Below, in pieces: positions 1-8,132 of a stretch of 51,315 nucleotides of DNA. The translations under genes and the position numbers were made by a program. Within the stretch, counting starts at the first letter, position 1, and each line of letters begins with the position of its first letter. The DNA is from JBBKWG01 sp037968835 (GTDB lineage Bacteria; Pseudomonadota; Alphaproteobacteria; Rhodobacterales; Rhodobacteraceae): positions 1 to 51,315 of the forward strand of contig JBBKWG010000107.1 in the NCBI GenBank assembly GCA_037968835.1, written 5' to 3'. The notes beneath the pieces are model-generated. The model was not told the origin of the DNA. It saw nothing but the letters and a program-made list of their open reading frames with translations, and did no database searches.

Positions 1-2
1 CT

Positions 3-185
3 TTGGATCGCCTCGGGCTTAACGCCATGGCCGCAGGCAACGTCTTGATGCCTACGTTTCTGATCGCCGCCGCGGTGTGGGAGCCGTTTAAGTTCCTCAC
101 TCCCATCCCAACACTCGCATTAACAACAGCCTTCGCCATCGCCGCGATGAGCGCATTTCGTCAGTACCAAGGAGAACCAGCATGA
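3..185 (+). CDS. C-terminal fragment of an unidentified membrane protein
   Basis: An open frame enters from the left edge of the window and stops at the TGA at 183-185. The in-frame TTG near the edge is not evidence of a real start, so this is read as the last ~60 residues of a longer protein. The fragment has two hydrophobic stretches, the second spanning a run of Leu, Thr, Ala and Phe residues just before a short polar tail, so it looks like the last two membrane helices of an integral membrane protein. I do not recognise the family. Its stop overlaps the start of the acyl carrier protein gene (ATGA at 182-185), so the two are probably co-translated and belong to one pathway. Confidence 0.55.
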   Translation: MDRLGLNAMAAGNVLMPTFLIAAAVWEPFKFLTPIPTLALTTAFAIAAMSAFRQYQGEPA

Positions 186-433
186 CCCGGAACGACTTAG
201 AGACCGAGATCCGAGCAATTCTAACCCGCGTAACGGAAAGCGACATGACGGACGTGAAACGCGATGACGATCTGACGACCATAACCGGGCTCGACAGCCT
301 GGGACGGCTCGAGTCGCTCTCAGAGATGGAAGAGAAATTCGACTTCACTATCTACGATCTCAACACTGATAAGATATCGACAATAAACGGCATGCTGGAC
401 ATCGTCGAAACCGCCCTGTCGGAGACGGTCTGA
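182..433 (+). CDS. acyl carrier protein
   Basis: An 83-residue acidic protein of the usual acyl-carrier length. It has the motif GLDSLGRLE, in which Ser39 of Asp-Ser-Leu would carry the 4'-phosphopantetheine arm. A predicted helix precedes the motif and a Met/Glu/Phe-rich helix follows it, as in the ACP fold. It would hold an acyl or aminoacyl intermediate as a thioester in the cytoplasm. It overlaps the preceding membrane-protein fragment by ATGA and the radical SAM gene by TGATG at 431-435, which suggests the tethered chain is the substrate of a neighbouring enzyme. It differs from housekeeping AcpP in its motif context and its place in an accessory cluster. It could also be a peptidyl carrier protein; the sequence does not separate the two. 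Confidence 0.8.
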   Translation: MTRNDLETEIRAILTRVTESDMTDVKRDDDLTTITGLDSLGRLESLSEMEEKFDFTIYDLNTDKISTINGMLDIVETALSETV

Positions 434-1761
434 TGCGTATCGGTTTGATTGCGATGAGCGGCGTGCGTGTGCGGACAGAAGAATTAGCCAAGCTCGGCGT
501 CACGCTCCCTGGTTTTGTCAATCGTGGCAAGGTGATCGCGTCTTTGCCTAGTCTGGGGTTATTGACGGTTGCCGCTTTGACACCACCAGATGTCGAGGTC
601 GAGTATATCGAGTATGACTCCCTGCCAGATGAAGACGAGCTGCTTGAGCGCTTTGATCTTGTTGGACTTTCCTCATTCACCGCGCGCATTGAAGCGACTT
701 ACAAGCTCGCCGACAGGTATCGCGCCATGGGCGTGCCGGTGGTTTTGGGCGGGCTTCATGTCTCGCTGATGCCGGATGAGGCTCAGGAACATGCCGACGC
801 CATTGTTGTAAACGGGGCCGAGGGGGCCTGGCCGCAACTGGTCGAAGATTTCAAGGCCGGACGCATGAAGACGCGCTATCAGGGTCTTCGCAAAGACGTT
901 TTCAAACCGGACAATTACGTCAAGCCAAGGTTCGATTTGCTCGGAGGTCGACCCTACAATCGGGTGACGGTTCAGACTTCTCGCGGATGCCCGATCAATT
1001 GCGAGTTCTGTGCCGCAAGCCTGCGTATCACCTCGAGTTTCCAGCAAAAACCCGTGATGCTAGTGCTCGACGAATTGCGCGCAGCGACAGAGGTTTTCGA
1101 AAGCCCGTTCGTCGAATTCGCCGACGACAATACCTTTGTGAATAAGAAGTGGGGCAAGGAGCTTATGCGCGAGATGGCGCCTCTCAATCTGCGCTGGTTC
1201 ACCGAAACCGACATCTCCGTGGCCGACGACCCCGAGCTTATCGACTTGATGGCAGAAGCGGGCTGCAAACAAATCTTGATCGGGTTGGAAAGCCCCAGCC
1301 AAGGGGGGCTTCTGGACCTCGATCCGCACAACTGGAAAGCCAAACGATTTGATAACTACCTGTCCGCGATTTCCCGCATTCAAGCTGCCGGGATCACCGT
1401 CAATGGGACGTTCGTTTTGGGGTTGGATTCCCACACGACGTCGGTTTTCGCCGAACTGGACGATTTCATCCGCGCCTCAAACCTTCTCGAGGTACAGCTG
1501 ACCGTCCAGACACCTTTCCCCGGCACACCGCTTTATCATCGTCTCAAACGCGACGAACGGTTGATCACCGAACGCTATTGGGACAGGTGCACGCTTTTTG
1601 ACGTCAATTACCGCCCCGCCAAGATGAGCGTCGATGAACTGGAAGAAGGCTTCGTCTGGCTCGCGTCGAAAGTTTACAGTGATAAAGACTTCAACCGACG
1701 CAAACGCCACTACATGGACCTGACCAAGGCGCGCCAGCAAGGTTTCGCCGCATGTGCATAG
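433..1761 (+). CDS. B12-binding-domain radical SAM protein
   Basis: A 442-residue protein. The N-terminal ~150 residues look like the Rossmann-type cobalamin-binding domain of class B radical SAM enzymes, including the sequence GGLHVSLMPDE that is typical of that group. The radical SAM domain follows, with its [4Fe-4S] ligands at Cys186, Cys190 and Cys193 (CPINCEFC). Residues ~215-320 hold the AdoMet barrel strands, including FADDNTF and LIGLES. Relatives include methyltransferases, cyclases and the hopanoid HpnJ-like group; the particular reaction cannot be read from sequence. A classical DxHxxG cobalamin motif is not evident, as in many members that keep the fold without base-off B12. The start ATG shares its first base with the ACP stop, so translation is coupled. 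Inferred role: C-methylation or rearrangement of an ACP-bound or lipid substrate. Confidence 0.85.
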   Translation: MRIGLIAMSGVRVRTEELAKLGVTLPGFVNRGKVIASLPSLGLLTVAALTPPDVEVEYIEYDSLPDEDELLERFDLVGLSSFTARIEATYKLADRYRAMGVPVVLGGLHVSLMPDEAQEHADAIVVNGAEGAWPQLVEDFKAGRMKTRYQGLRKDVFKPDNYVKPRFDLLGGRPYNRVTVQTSRGCPINCEFCAASLRITSSFQQKPVMLVLDELRAATEVFESPFVEFADDNTFVNKKWGKELMREMAPLNLRWFTETDISVADDPELIDLMAEAGCKQILIGLESPSQGGLLDLDPHNWKAKRFDNYLSAISRIQAAGITVNGTFVLGLDSHTTSVFAELDDFIRASNLLEVQLTVQTPFPGTPLYHRLKRDERLITERYWDRCTLFDVNYRPAKMSVDELEEGFVWLASKVYSDKDFNRRKRHYMDLTKARQQGFAACA

Positions 1762-2124
1762 GACCATGCGAGTTGGGCGATAAAAGCTGTTTTGCGAAAT
1801 GGCTGGTGCTTGTGGCAGGCCAAGCTCTGCGCGAAAGGCCGCTTTGGTTGCGACGCCAACTGCAGGCATGGGCCGTTAGTTCTTTGTGCACCCCACCTGT
1901 TCGACCGGATCGATGCAATGTGGTGTTCGGCAGCTTCGAGCCCAGCGTGACCAATGCTGCGTAGAGTATGAGCCTGAACAAAGTGGGCTAGAGACTTGAC
2001 TGCTGATTTTTCGAGAACCGCGAACTTTCGATAGGAACAGGATGCGCGCTGCAAAGGGTTCGGCAATTAACTTGTATCTTTGAAGCATGCACATCCGTAG
2101 CCTGTCTTTAACAAGGACCAGAAG
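1762..2124. other. intergenic stretch with no recognised gene
   Basis: About 360 bases separate the radical SAM gene from the hydroxylase gene. I see no convincing coding sequence: the short open frames on both strands carry no recognisable motifs and have poor starts. The stretch must contain the promoter of the hydroxylase-GH3-enolase unit unless that unit is read from upstream. A Shine-Dalgarno-like AAGGA at 2113-2117 sits seven bases before the TTG start at 2125. The rest is unexplained and may be remnant mobile DNA. Confidence 0.4.
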
Positions 2125-3468
2125 TTGGATATTGTGACACGCGAAAATCAAGACGCCGCCCGTTCGCCACTTCATCGGCCGATATTGGCCACGCTCAGTT
2201 TCATTTTTTTTCTTCGTATAGCGGCGCAATTTCTGCAACGGAGCAACGACTTCACTGGATTGCCAACGTTCGACCTTTGGCATAGCGAAACCATGCCCTA
2301 TTCGGTTTTGCTAGGCTTGCAAGTTTTGATGCTAATGGCAATGGTCGCTGGCACCTTGCGGATCAGTCACGAGCTTTTGCGCCCACGCCTTGGTCGTGCT
2401 TTCAAGATTGCCGCGTTCGTTTATGCGCTGGCAATGCTTCTGCGTTTAACCATCGGCGTGCTCGATCTGTCATCCTCATCGTGGTTTGATGGAGCAGTAT
2501 CGACAGCGTTTCACTTCGTGTTGGCGGCTTTCCTGCTGACGATGGGTGCGATGCTGACGGGGAATGACCCCGCCATGCCTTGGGAGAAAGCAGCGCGCAA
2601 GGTTGCACGTGTGTCTGCTTATCCAGTCCTGATCATTGGTGGATATGCCATGTTCGTTTGGCTGCGAGAGAGCGGCGCACCACTTCTTTTCTCTTCATAT
2701 CTAAGCGCATTTCTTGGCTTGGTGGGGATTATTCTGCATGAGACTTTTGCCCCGGCGCGAGAGAATTGGCGTCCCGCGCTTGAAGAAGTGATTCAGGATG
2801 GGCTTTTTGTTGCATTTGTTCAGATTGGCGTCCCAGTCACACTGAAAGCGCTGACATTGGTATTTCTTGTGAGCGTCTCCCAAAACGAGGTGGTTTTTTA
2901 CGCTAACTTTTGGCCACATGAGGCACCCGTGCTCGTTCAAATAATGCTGATGTTGGTTGTCGCGGAGTTCTTTCGCTACTGGATACACCGGGCACTTCAT
3001 GTCTTTGGCCCGCTTTGGCGCCTTCATGCGGTACACCATGCATCTGATAAACTTTACACAATCAATGTCGGCAGATTTCATCCGTTTGACAAAGCAATAC
3101 AGTTTCTTGGCGATACTGCGCCATTCTTGTTGCTTGGGGTAAGCCCCGAGGTCTTTGGAACGTACTTCGTCCTTTATGCCATCAATGGTTTTTATCAACA
3201 CTCGAACGCTGATGTTAAACTCGGGCCACTCAACTATTTTATTGCCGGACCTGAGCTACATAGATGGCACCATTCAGCGAAAATTTCCGAAGCAAATTCA
3301 AACTACGGTAACAACCTGATCATATGGGATACCGTTTTTGGAACCCGGTATTTGCCTGAAAACCGTGAAGTTGGGCGTATCGGAATTGGCAATCAAAACT
3401 GGCCAAACGGATTTCGAGCACAGCTTTTGGCACCGTTTACGACGTCGACGGAAGTAGAAGATCAGTGA
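2125..3468 (+). CDS. fatty acid hydroxylase / sterol desaturase superfamily membrane protein
   Basis: A 447-residue polytopic membrane protein. The first ~230 residues contain about six hydrophobic segments not found in short hydroxylases. The C-terminal half is the hydroxylase domain with the expected histidine clusters: HRALH at residues 288-292, HAVHH at 301-305 and, nearer the C terminus, HRWHH. These would bind a di-iron centre for O2-dependent hydroxylation or desaturation of a lipid. The start is a TTG supported by AAGGA seven bases upstream; no better ATG lies before the first hydrophobic segment. Its stop overlaps the next gene (GTGA at 3465-3468). The neighbours (ACP, radical SAM, GH3) suggest an acyl-chain or lipid substrate; a sterol or carotenoid cannot be excluded. 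Base composition is more A/T-rich than in the genes after 7.3 kb. Confidence 0.85.
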   Translation: MDIVTRENQDAARSPLHRPILATLSFIFFLRIAAQFLQRSNDFTGLPTFDLWHSETMPYSVLLGLQVLMLMAMVAGTLRISHELLRPRLGRAFKIAAFVYALAMLLRLTIGVLDLSSSSWFDGAVSTAFHFVLAAFLLTMGAMLTGNDPAMPWEKAARKVARVSAYPVLIIGGYAMFVWLRESGAPLLFSSYLSAFLGLVGIILHETFAPARENWRPALEEVIQDGLFVAFVQIGVPVTLKALTLVFLVSVSQNEVVFYANFWPHEAPVLVQIMLMLVVAEFFRYWIHRALHVFGPLWRLHAVHHASDKLYTINVGRFHPFDKAIQFLGDTAPFLLLGVSPEVFGTYFVLYAINGFYQHSNADVKLGPLNYFIAGPELHRWHHSAKISEANSNYGNNLIIWDTVFGTRYLPENREVGRIGIGNQNWPNGFRAQLLAPFTTSTEVEDQ

Positions 3469-5153
3469 CAGTTCCAAGTATGTTGATTAACCGCCTTATC
3501 GACGTTGGCATGTATTGGATTTCATTCGTCCATCGCCGCAAACTGGAAAAAGCTTTTGATGACCCTGCGAACGTGCAGGAAAAACTTCTGTTGAAAATAA
3601 TCGCTGCCAACGCCAAAACGGTTTTCGGAATACGACATTGCTTTGCAGATATCCACGACATGAAGTCATTTCGTGCGAATGTACCTGTGCAGACATTTGA
3701 CACACTCGCCCCCTATATCGAGCAGCAAATTGCCGGTAAGTCCGCTCTTACGATCGACCCGACGATCTTTTGTGCGAAGACAAGTGGAACCACTGGGAGG
3801 AGTAAGTTCATACCGGTGACCAAAAACGGACTGCGCTTGATGCGTTTGTCTCAACGGCTATTGTCGTTTTCTACATGGCGAAGCACCGGGTTCTTCTCGG
3901 GTGCAATTCTTGGAATGGCTAGCCCTGCTATCGAAGGGCGCCTCGAAAATGGTGTGGCCTATGGTTCCAGTTCGGGAAGTGCATATAAATCGCTGCCCCG
4001 TCTTCTCGCCGCAAAATTCGCCATTCCGGCTGAAACATTTGAATTGATTGATGTCGCGGCAAAGTATCAGATCTACGCTTTAGCAGCTTTGTCGCGCGCA
4101 GATATTAGCGGGATTGCGGCTGCCAACCCATCTTCGATTCTTAAGGTTTGCGAGATAATTGAGGCTGATCAGGAACTTCTTCTCAATGCACTTGAAACCC
4201 GTTCCACCGAGCATCTTCATCCCGCCGTCCTTGACGTAGTCGAGAAGGTTTTTAAGAAAATTAACACTGAACGATTGCTAAACCTTCGCGCGGCACTTCA
4301 GAATGACGGCCGACTTTCTCCGGAAGTCGTGTGGCCAGAGCTTGCTGCGATTGCCACTTGGACTGGCGGGAGTTGTGGCGTTGCACTCTCGAAACTTCGA
4401 AGCAAACTACCCGTCTCGGTAAACGTTGTGGAATACGGATATGCCGCAAGTGAATTTATGGGAACGTTCAATTTTGATGCCAGTTCGAATATCTGTATGC
4501 CGTTCATTACCGAGCATGTGTATGAGTTTGTTTTGCGTAAAGACTGGGATGAGAAACTTCATCGCTTCAAATGTGTCCACGATCTTGTCCCGGGCGAGGA
4601 GTATTATGTCTTTGTTACAACTCAGTCTGGTCTATATCGGTACGACATGAATGATCTTTTGCGCGCGAACCTCGGGGTCGGAGCTTGTCCAAGCTTGAGT
4701 TTCCTACAAAAGGGTCGTGGCATTACAAATATAACGGGCGAAAAGCTGAGCGAGCATCAAGTAATTACTGCGGCATCCAAGGTAATCGCCGATTGTGGGT
4801 TGGCAACGAGTGGCTACATGTTTCTCGCGGACGAGAAAGCAGCCAGATATGAATTTATGATCGAATGTGATGGCGAAGCAGACCCAATCGCCTTAGCAGA
4901 AGCTACTGACCAACAGCTTCAGCTTGTAAACAGCGAGTATGCTGACAAACGCGCAAGCAATCGAATTTATCCCCCGATTGTGCGGCAATTAAAGCCGGGA
5001 ACAATGAACGCGCTGCGAGACGAAAGCGTCGCAAGAGGTGCGCGAGAGGCGCAATATAAGCCCGTCATCTTAGATTATCAGCGCGACTGGTCGGCGAAGC
5101 TTGCCCCTTGGGTCGCCTTAGACGATGCAACAATAATTGACGATCCGCGCTGA
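3465..5153 (+). CDS. GH3-family acyl-acid adenylate-forming enzyme
   Basis: A 562-residue protein of the GH3 family, best known from plant enzymes that adenylate a carboxylic acid and join it to an amino acid. The three nucleotide-binding motifs are visible: SGTTGRSK at residues 107-114, YGYAASEF at 324-331 (matching the plant YxSSE motif) and YRYDMND at 391-397. The length fits the family. The GTG start overlaps the hydroxylase stop; an ATG at 3480 is an alternative five codons later. The stop overlaps the enolase-family start (TGATG). Most bacterial GH3 proteins have no known substrate. In this context an acyl-amino acid or acyl-amine conjugate made from a hydroxylated or methylated chain is a reasonable inference. 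The gene is richer in A/T than the core genes downstream. Confidence 0.85.
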   Translation: MTVPSMLINRLIDVGMYWISFVHRRKLEKAFDDPANVQEKLLLKIIAANAKTVFGIRHCFADIHDMKSFRANVPVQTFDTLAPYIEQQIAGKSALTIDPTIFCAKTSGTTGRSKFIPVTKNGLRLMRLSQRLLSFSTWRSTGFFSGAILGMASPAIEGRLENGVAYGSSSGSAYKSLPRLLAAKFAIPAETFELIDVAAKYQIYALAALSRADISGIAAANPSSILKVCEIIEADQELLLNALETRSTEHLHPAVLDVVEKVFKKINTERLLNLRAALQNDGRLSPEVVWPELAAIATWTGGSCGVALSKLRSKLPVSVNVVEYGYAASEFMGTFNFDASSNICMPFITEHVYEFVLRKDWDEKLHRFKCVHDLVPGEEYYVFVTTQSGLYRYDMNDLLRANLGVGACPSLSFLQKGRGITNITGEKLSEHQVITAASKVIADCGLATSGYMFLADEKAARYEFMIECDGEADPIALAEATDQQLQLVNSEYADKRASNRIYPPIVRQLKPGTMNALRDESVARGAREAQYKPVILDYQRDWSAKLAPWVALDDATIIDDPR

Positions 5154-6262
5154 TGGCGCCGGTCCTGAGGTGGGGTCATTTCCCCAGTAGATTCCGATTT
5201 CGATTTTCCCACGCTTCTGCTTCTCGAACAGCAACCTCCAATATAATCGTGGAATTGCAGGATCGCGATGGCGTTAACGGATATGGCGAGGGGTGCCCAC
5301 GCAGTTACGTTACTGGCGAAACCGAAGAATCCGCCGCGGCATTTATCTCCGAATACGGCCCAGATTTTATTCAATCGTGCACGGATTTGTTCGAGATCCG
5401 AAACTGGATCGATTTTCATGAAGCGAAGATTTCGCAAAATCCTGCAGCTTTCGCCGCCATCGAGACGGCGCTTTTGGATATGCTTGCGCGACGCAACGCC
5501 CTGTCCATTGATGAATACCTTGGGTATCCGCCGTTGCATGCCCCGATGCATTATAGTGCCGTCCTTGGTGATAGCTCACCTACAAAGACCCGTTTAGCGG
5601 CATTCGTGTATTCAGTCGTAGGAATGTCCGATTTTAAAATCAAACTGAGCGCAGACATCGAGCGCGACAAACGAAAGCTCAGCCGGTTGCCGCGACATGC
5701 AAAAATTCGGGTTGATGCCAATAATCTGTGGCAAGAACCGAAGGCATGCATGGAGCACGTCAGCGCGATCGGTCGTAAAATTTGGGCTATTGAGGAGCCT
5801 CTCGCCGTAAGTGATGTGGCGGGAATGCAAAAGGTTTCTCAGGAACTCGATATCGCAATTATTTTAGATGAAAGCCTCATCAATACCTCTCAGCTAAGTC
5901 AGTATTCAGGAAGGCCCGGCCGCTGGGTTGCAAACATCCGTGTCTCAAAATGTGGCGGCCTGCTGCGTTCCATTGAGCTTGCGCTTGCCGCACAAGCTCA
6001 GGGAATGGATGTGATACTGGGGGCACATGTAGGCGAAACCAGTTTGTTAACCCGCGCAGCAATGACAGTGGGGAACGCGCTCGGCAAAGTCCCACTGGCC
6101 CGCGAAGGTGCTTTCGGTAAAATCTTGCTGAAGCAAGATATTTCGCCGTCATCATTGATCTTTGGTAGAACAGGCGTGCTCGACCCGGATTGCTACCTTC
6201 TTGCGCGAAACTCAGGACTTGGATTAAAAATTGACCCTGGGCGGGTTGAGTGGAGGGCATGA
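5153..6262 (+). CDS. enolase-superfamily enzyme, muconate-lactonizing/dipeptide-epimerase type
   Basis: A 369-residue protein with the catalytic pattern of the MLE subgroup. It has the KxK pair Lys162-Ile-Lys164 on barrel strand 2, metal ligands Asp188 (in VDANN), Glu214 (IEEP) and Asp239 (LDES), and the opposite-face base Lys266 (RVSKCGG). This two-lysine arrangement is shared by dipeptide epimerases, N-acylamino acid racemases, o-succinylbenzoate synthases and muconate cycloisomerases. It would abstract an alpha proton next to a carboxylate held by Mg2+. The start is coupled to the GH3 stop, so epimerisation of an acyl-amino acid made by GH3 is an attractive but unproven role. The gene ends the accessory operon; downstream is non-coding DNA and an integrase remnant. 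Confidence 0.83.
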   Translation: MAPVLRWGHFPSRFRFRFSHASASRTATSNIIVELQDRDGVNGYGEGCPRSYVTGETEESAAAFISEYGPDFIQSCTDLFEIRNWIDFHEAKISQNPAAFAAIETALLDMLARRNALSIDEYLGYPPLHAPMHYSAVLGDSSPTKTRLAAFVYSVVGMSDFKIKLSADIERDKRKLSRLPRHAKIRVDANNLWQEPKACMEHVSAIGRKIWAIEEPLAVSDVAGMQKVSQELDIAIILDESLINTSQLSQYSGRPGRWVANIRVSKCGGLLRSIELALAAQAQGMDVILGAHVGETSLLTRAAMTVGNALGKVPLAREGAFGKILLKQDISPSSLIFGRTGVLDPDCYLLARNSGLGLKIDPGRVEWRA

Positions 6263-6613
6263 ATCCACTTTACCAAACTTCCTCGGAACGCACAGCGATC
6301 TAGGACGAGGGCGGAAGCAGACCTTGGAGCAGCAGCGGTGAAAGGCAACTTTGTCCCGCAGAGCAGACTACATTAATATGCGTGGCGAATGTCTGCATAG
6401 GCACCTTAAATCTGCTTTGGGGGCATTGTTGGATTTCTGACAAAAAAATCTAATATTTATCAATAATTTATAATCTAAATGCGGCTCCGCCCCCGGCACC
6501 ACAAAAGTCAAATAAAACAATGATTTAAGAGATTTTCTGGTTGAGGCCATTGCTCGAAAAGTGGCTTACACATACCTTAAACAAAACGACACAGTTTTGG
6601 TGGTGCGCGTCAC
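6263..6613. other. A/T-rich intergenic stretch at the edge of the accessory segment
   Basis: About 350 bases between the enolase-family gene and the integrase remnant. An A/T-rich patch around 6440-6480 stands out from the GC-rich surroundings. An open frame from 6561 to 6812 overlaps the integrase remnant in another frame and has no family signature, so it is not called. I see no tRNA, repeat array or clear terminator. The stretch may hold the old integrase promoter. Confidence 0.4.
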
Positions 6614-7021
6614 ATGGCCGAAAAACACTCAATCTTGGGCGGGAGAGTTCATGTTTATCAGCGTGAGAACAGCTCTTTTTGGCAATGTTCGACGTATCTT
6701 GAAGGGAAAAGCCGACGGGTTAGCACGAAAGAAGAGAGTCTGGCGAAGGCTAAAGATTTCGCTGAGGACTGGTATCTTGAGATGCGATCCAAAAAGACAC
6801 GTGGCGAGTTGATCTCAGAACGAACCTTCGCTCAGGCTGCAGAGCTGTTCGTCAAAGGGTACGAAGTCATCACCGAAGGCGAGCGAAACGAGGTTTATGT
6901 GAAAGGACACAAAGCCCGGTTGAAGAACCATTTGATCCCCTTCTTGGGCAAGATGGGGTTGTCGCAAGTGACTCCGGGCGCGGTACAAGTTTCCGCCTCC
7001 ACGACGATCCGATCTGTCTGA
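6614..7021 (+). pseudogene. truncated tyrosine-recombinase (phage-type integrase) gene, N-terminal part only
   Basis: The 135-residue product resembles the N-terminal DNA-binding part of a Rhodobacteraceae-type phage integrase: an opening beta region (GGRVHVYQRENS, FWQCSTYL), a charged helix with KAKDFAEDWYLE, and a core-binding SAM-like region (ARLKNHLIPFLGKMGL). Family members run to ~400 residues or more and carry a catalytic R...HxxR...Y domain. None of that is present here; the frame stops at 7019-7021 after about ten unrelated residues. It is therefore a broken gene. It lies about 100 bases upstream of tRNA-Cys and points toward it, which suggests the scar of an element that used this locus. 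The call comes from remembered family sequence and needs a search to confirm. Confidence 0.7.
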
Positions 7022-7124
7022 CGTCAGCGCCTATGAACAGAACAAGTACAGAACGTAAACCTGATAACCGCAGTGATAACCGCTTGCACCCAGTTTCAAG
7101 CAAGTCTAATGAAACAACGGCTTT

Positions 7125-7198
7125 GGCGAGTTGGCGGAGTGGTTACGCAGCGGATTGCAAATCCGTGTACACCGGTTCGATTCCGGTACTCGCCTCCA
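7125..7198 (+). tRNA. tRNA-Cys (GCA)
   Basis: Acceptor arms GGCGAGT (7125-7131) and ACTCGCC (7188-7194) pair fully. The discriminator base is T7195 and CCA is encoded at 7196-7198. The anticodon stem GCGGA/TCCGT encloses the loop TTGCAAA with anticodon GCA. The T-arm has the usual GGTTCGATTCC. The gene lies right after an integrase remnant and before an inositol-monophosphatase-family gene. tRNA genes are common integration targets, but I see no second copy of its 3' end in the window. Confidence 0.96.
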
Positions 7199-7334
7199 TA
7201 CGCCCGCCTCACATCCATTCGAGTTCAAGACGCGACGACGCTGTCCGCAGCGAAAATCGTTCACTCACATTCATTTCCGGTGCACTAGTATGCTACGTGC
7301 CGCTATTGGGCGGACATGGCAGAGTGGAAATCGA

Positions 7335-8132
7335 ATGACCTCAGATCGGGCCGCCAAGGCTGTGGAAATCGCGAAACGTGCCGGGGAACTTGGGCTCGAC
7401 TATTTCCGGAAACTGGATTCGCTGGATGTCGAGAAGAAAGGTCATCAGGACTTCGTAAGTCAGGCGGATCGCGACGTTGAAACGCTGACCCGCAAGCTCC
7501 TGAGTGCGGCTTTCCAGGAAGATGCGCTGGTCGGGGAAGAACATGCGCCCAAGCAGGGATCCTCGGGGTTCACCTGGGTGATCGACCCGATCGACGGAAC
7601 GACCAACTTCGTGAACGGCATCCCGGCGTGGACGGTGGTCATTGCCGGAGTGGAAAGCGCCCGGACCGTGATCGGCGTCATTCACGACCCGTGCCACGCC
7701 GAAACGTTCGTGGCGGTCCGGGGTGAAGGTGCCACGCTGAACGAAAAAACAATGGCGCTTTCGGGCGGGAATAGCCTTCGTGACGGCTCCATTGGCGTCG
7801 GATTTTCCAATCGCGTCAGTCCGGACGGTGCGGGTCGTCTGGTCAATGCCATACTGTCAGAGGGCGGTGTTTTCCATCGCAACGCTTCGGGTGCGCTGTC
7901 GTTGGCCTACGTGGCTGCCGGGCGATTGCTTGGATACTCCGAAGAACACATGAATGCCTGGGATTGCCTTGCCGGCCAGTTGTTGGTCGAAGAAGCCGGT
8001 GGGTGCGTCGAGGCGCAGGACGCGGATCAGATGATCGAGATCGGCGGCCGGGTCGTTGTCGCGGCGCCGGATGTGTTCGCTGATCTGGTGCGCTTATCGG
8101 ACAGCGCGTTTACTCCTAGCTCTTCGGAATAA
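7335..8132 (+). CDS. inositol monophosphatase family protein
   Basis: A 265-residue Mg2+-dependent phosphatase of the IMPase/SuhB/CysQ superfamily. Metal-binding motifs are GEEH, then DPIDGTTNFVNG, and near the C terminus WDCLAG in the position of the family's WDxAAG. Substrates in the family include inositol-1-phosphate, histidinol phosphate and PAP; the sequence does not decide among them. The ATG at 7335 is chosen because the protein then begins with the helix usually found at the N terminus. The frame stays open further upstream, but that extension runs through the tRNA gene and is not coding. The last 17 bases overlap the convergent ABC ATPase gene. Confidence 0.88.
   Translation: MTSDRAAKAVEIAKRAGELGLDYFRKLDSLDVEKKGHQDFVSQADRDVETLTRKLLSAAFQEDALVGEEHAPKQGSSGFTWVIDPIDGTTNFVNGIPAWTVVIAGVESARTVIGVIHDPCHAETFVAVRGEGATLNEKTMALSGGNSLRDGSIGVGFSNRVSPDGAGRLVNAILSEGGVFHRNASGALSLAYVAAGRLLGYSEEHMNAWDCLAGQLLVEEAGGCVEAQDADQMIEIGGRVVVAAPDVFADLVRLSDSAFTPSSSE

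Noticed and set aside
1876..2283. A 135-codon minus-strand frame over the gap and hydroxylase start
   Set aside because: It overlaps a well-supported plus-strand gene and has no recognised motif or ribosome site.
7131..7334. Upstream extension of the inositol-monophosphatase frame
   Set aside because: It runs through the tRNA-Cys gene and has no family match; the ATG at 7335 gives the normal length.
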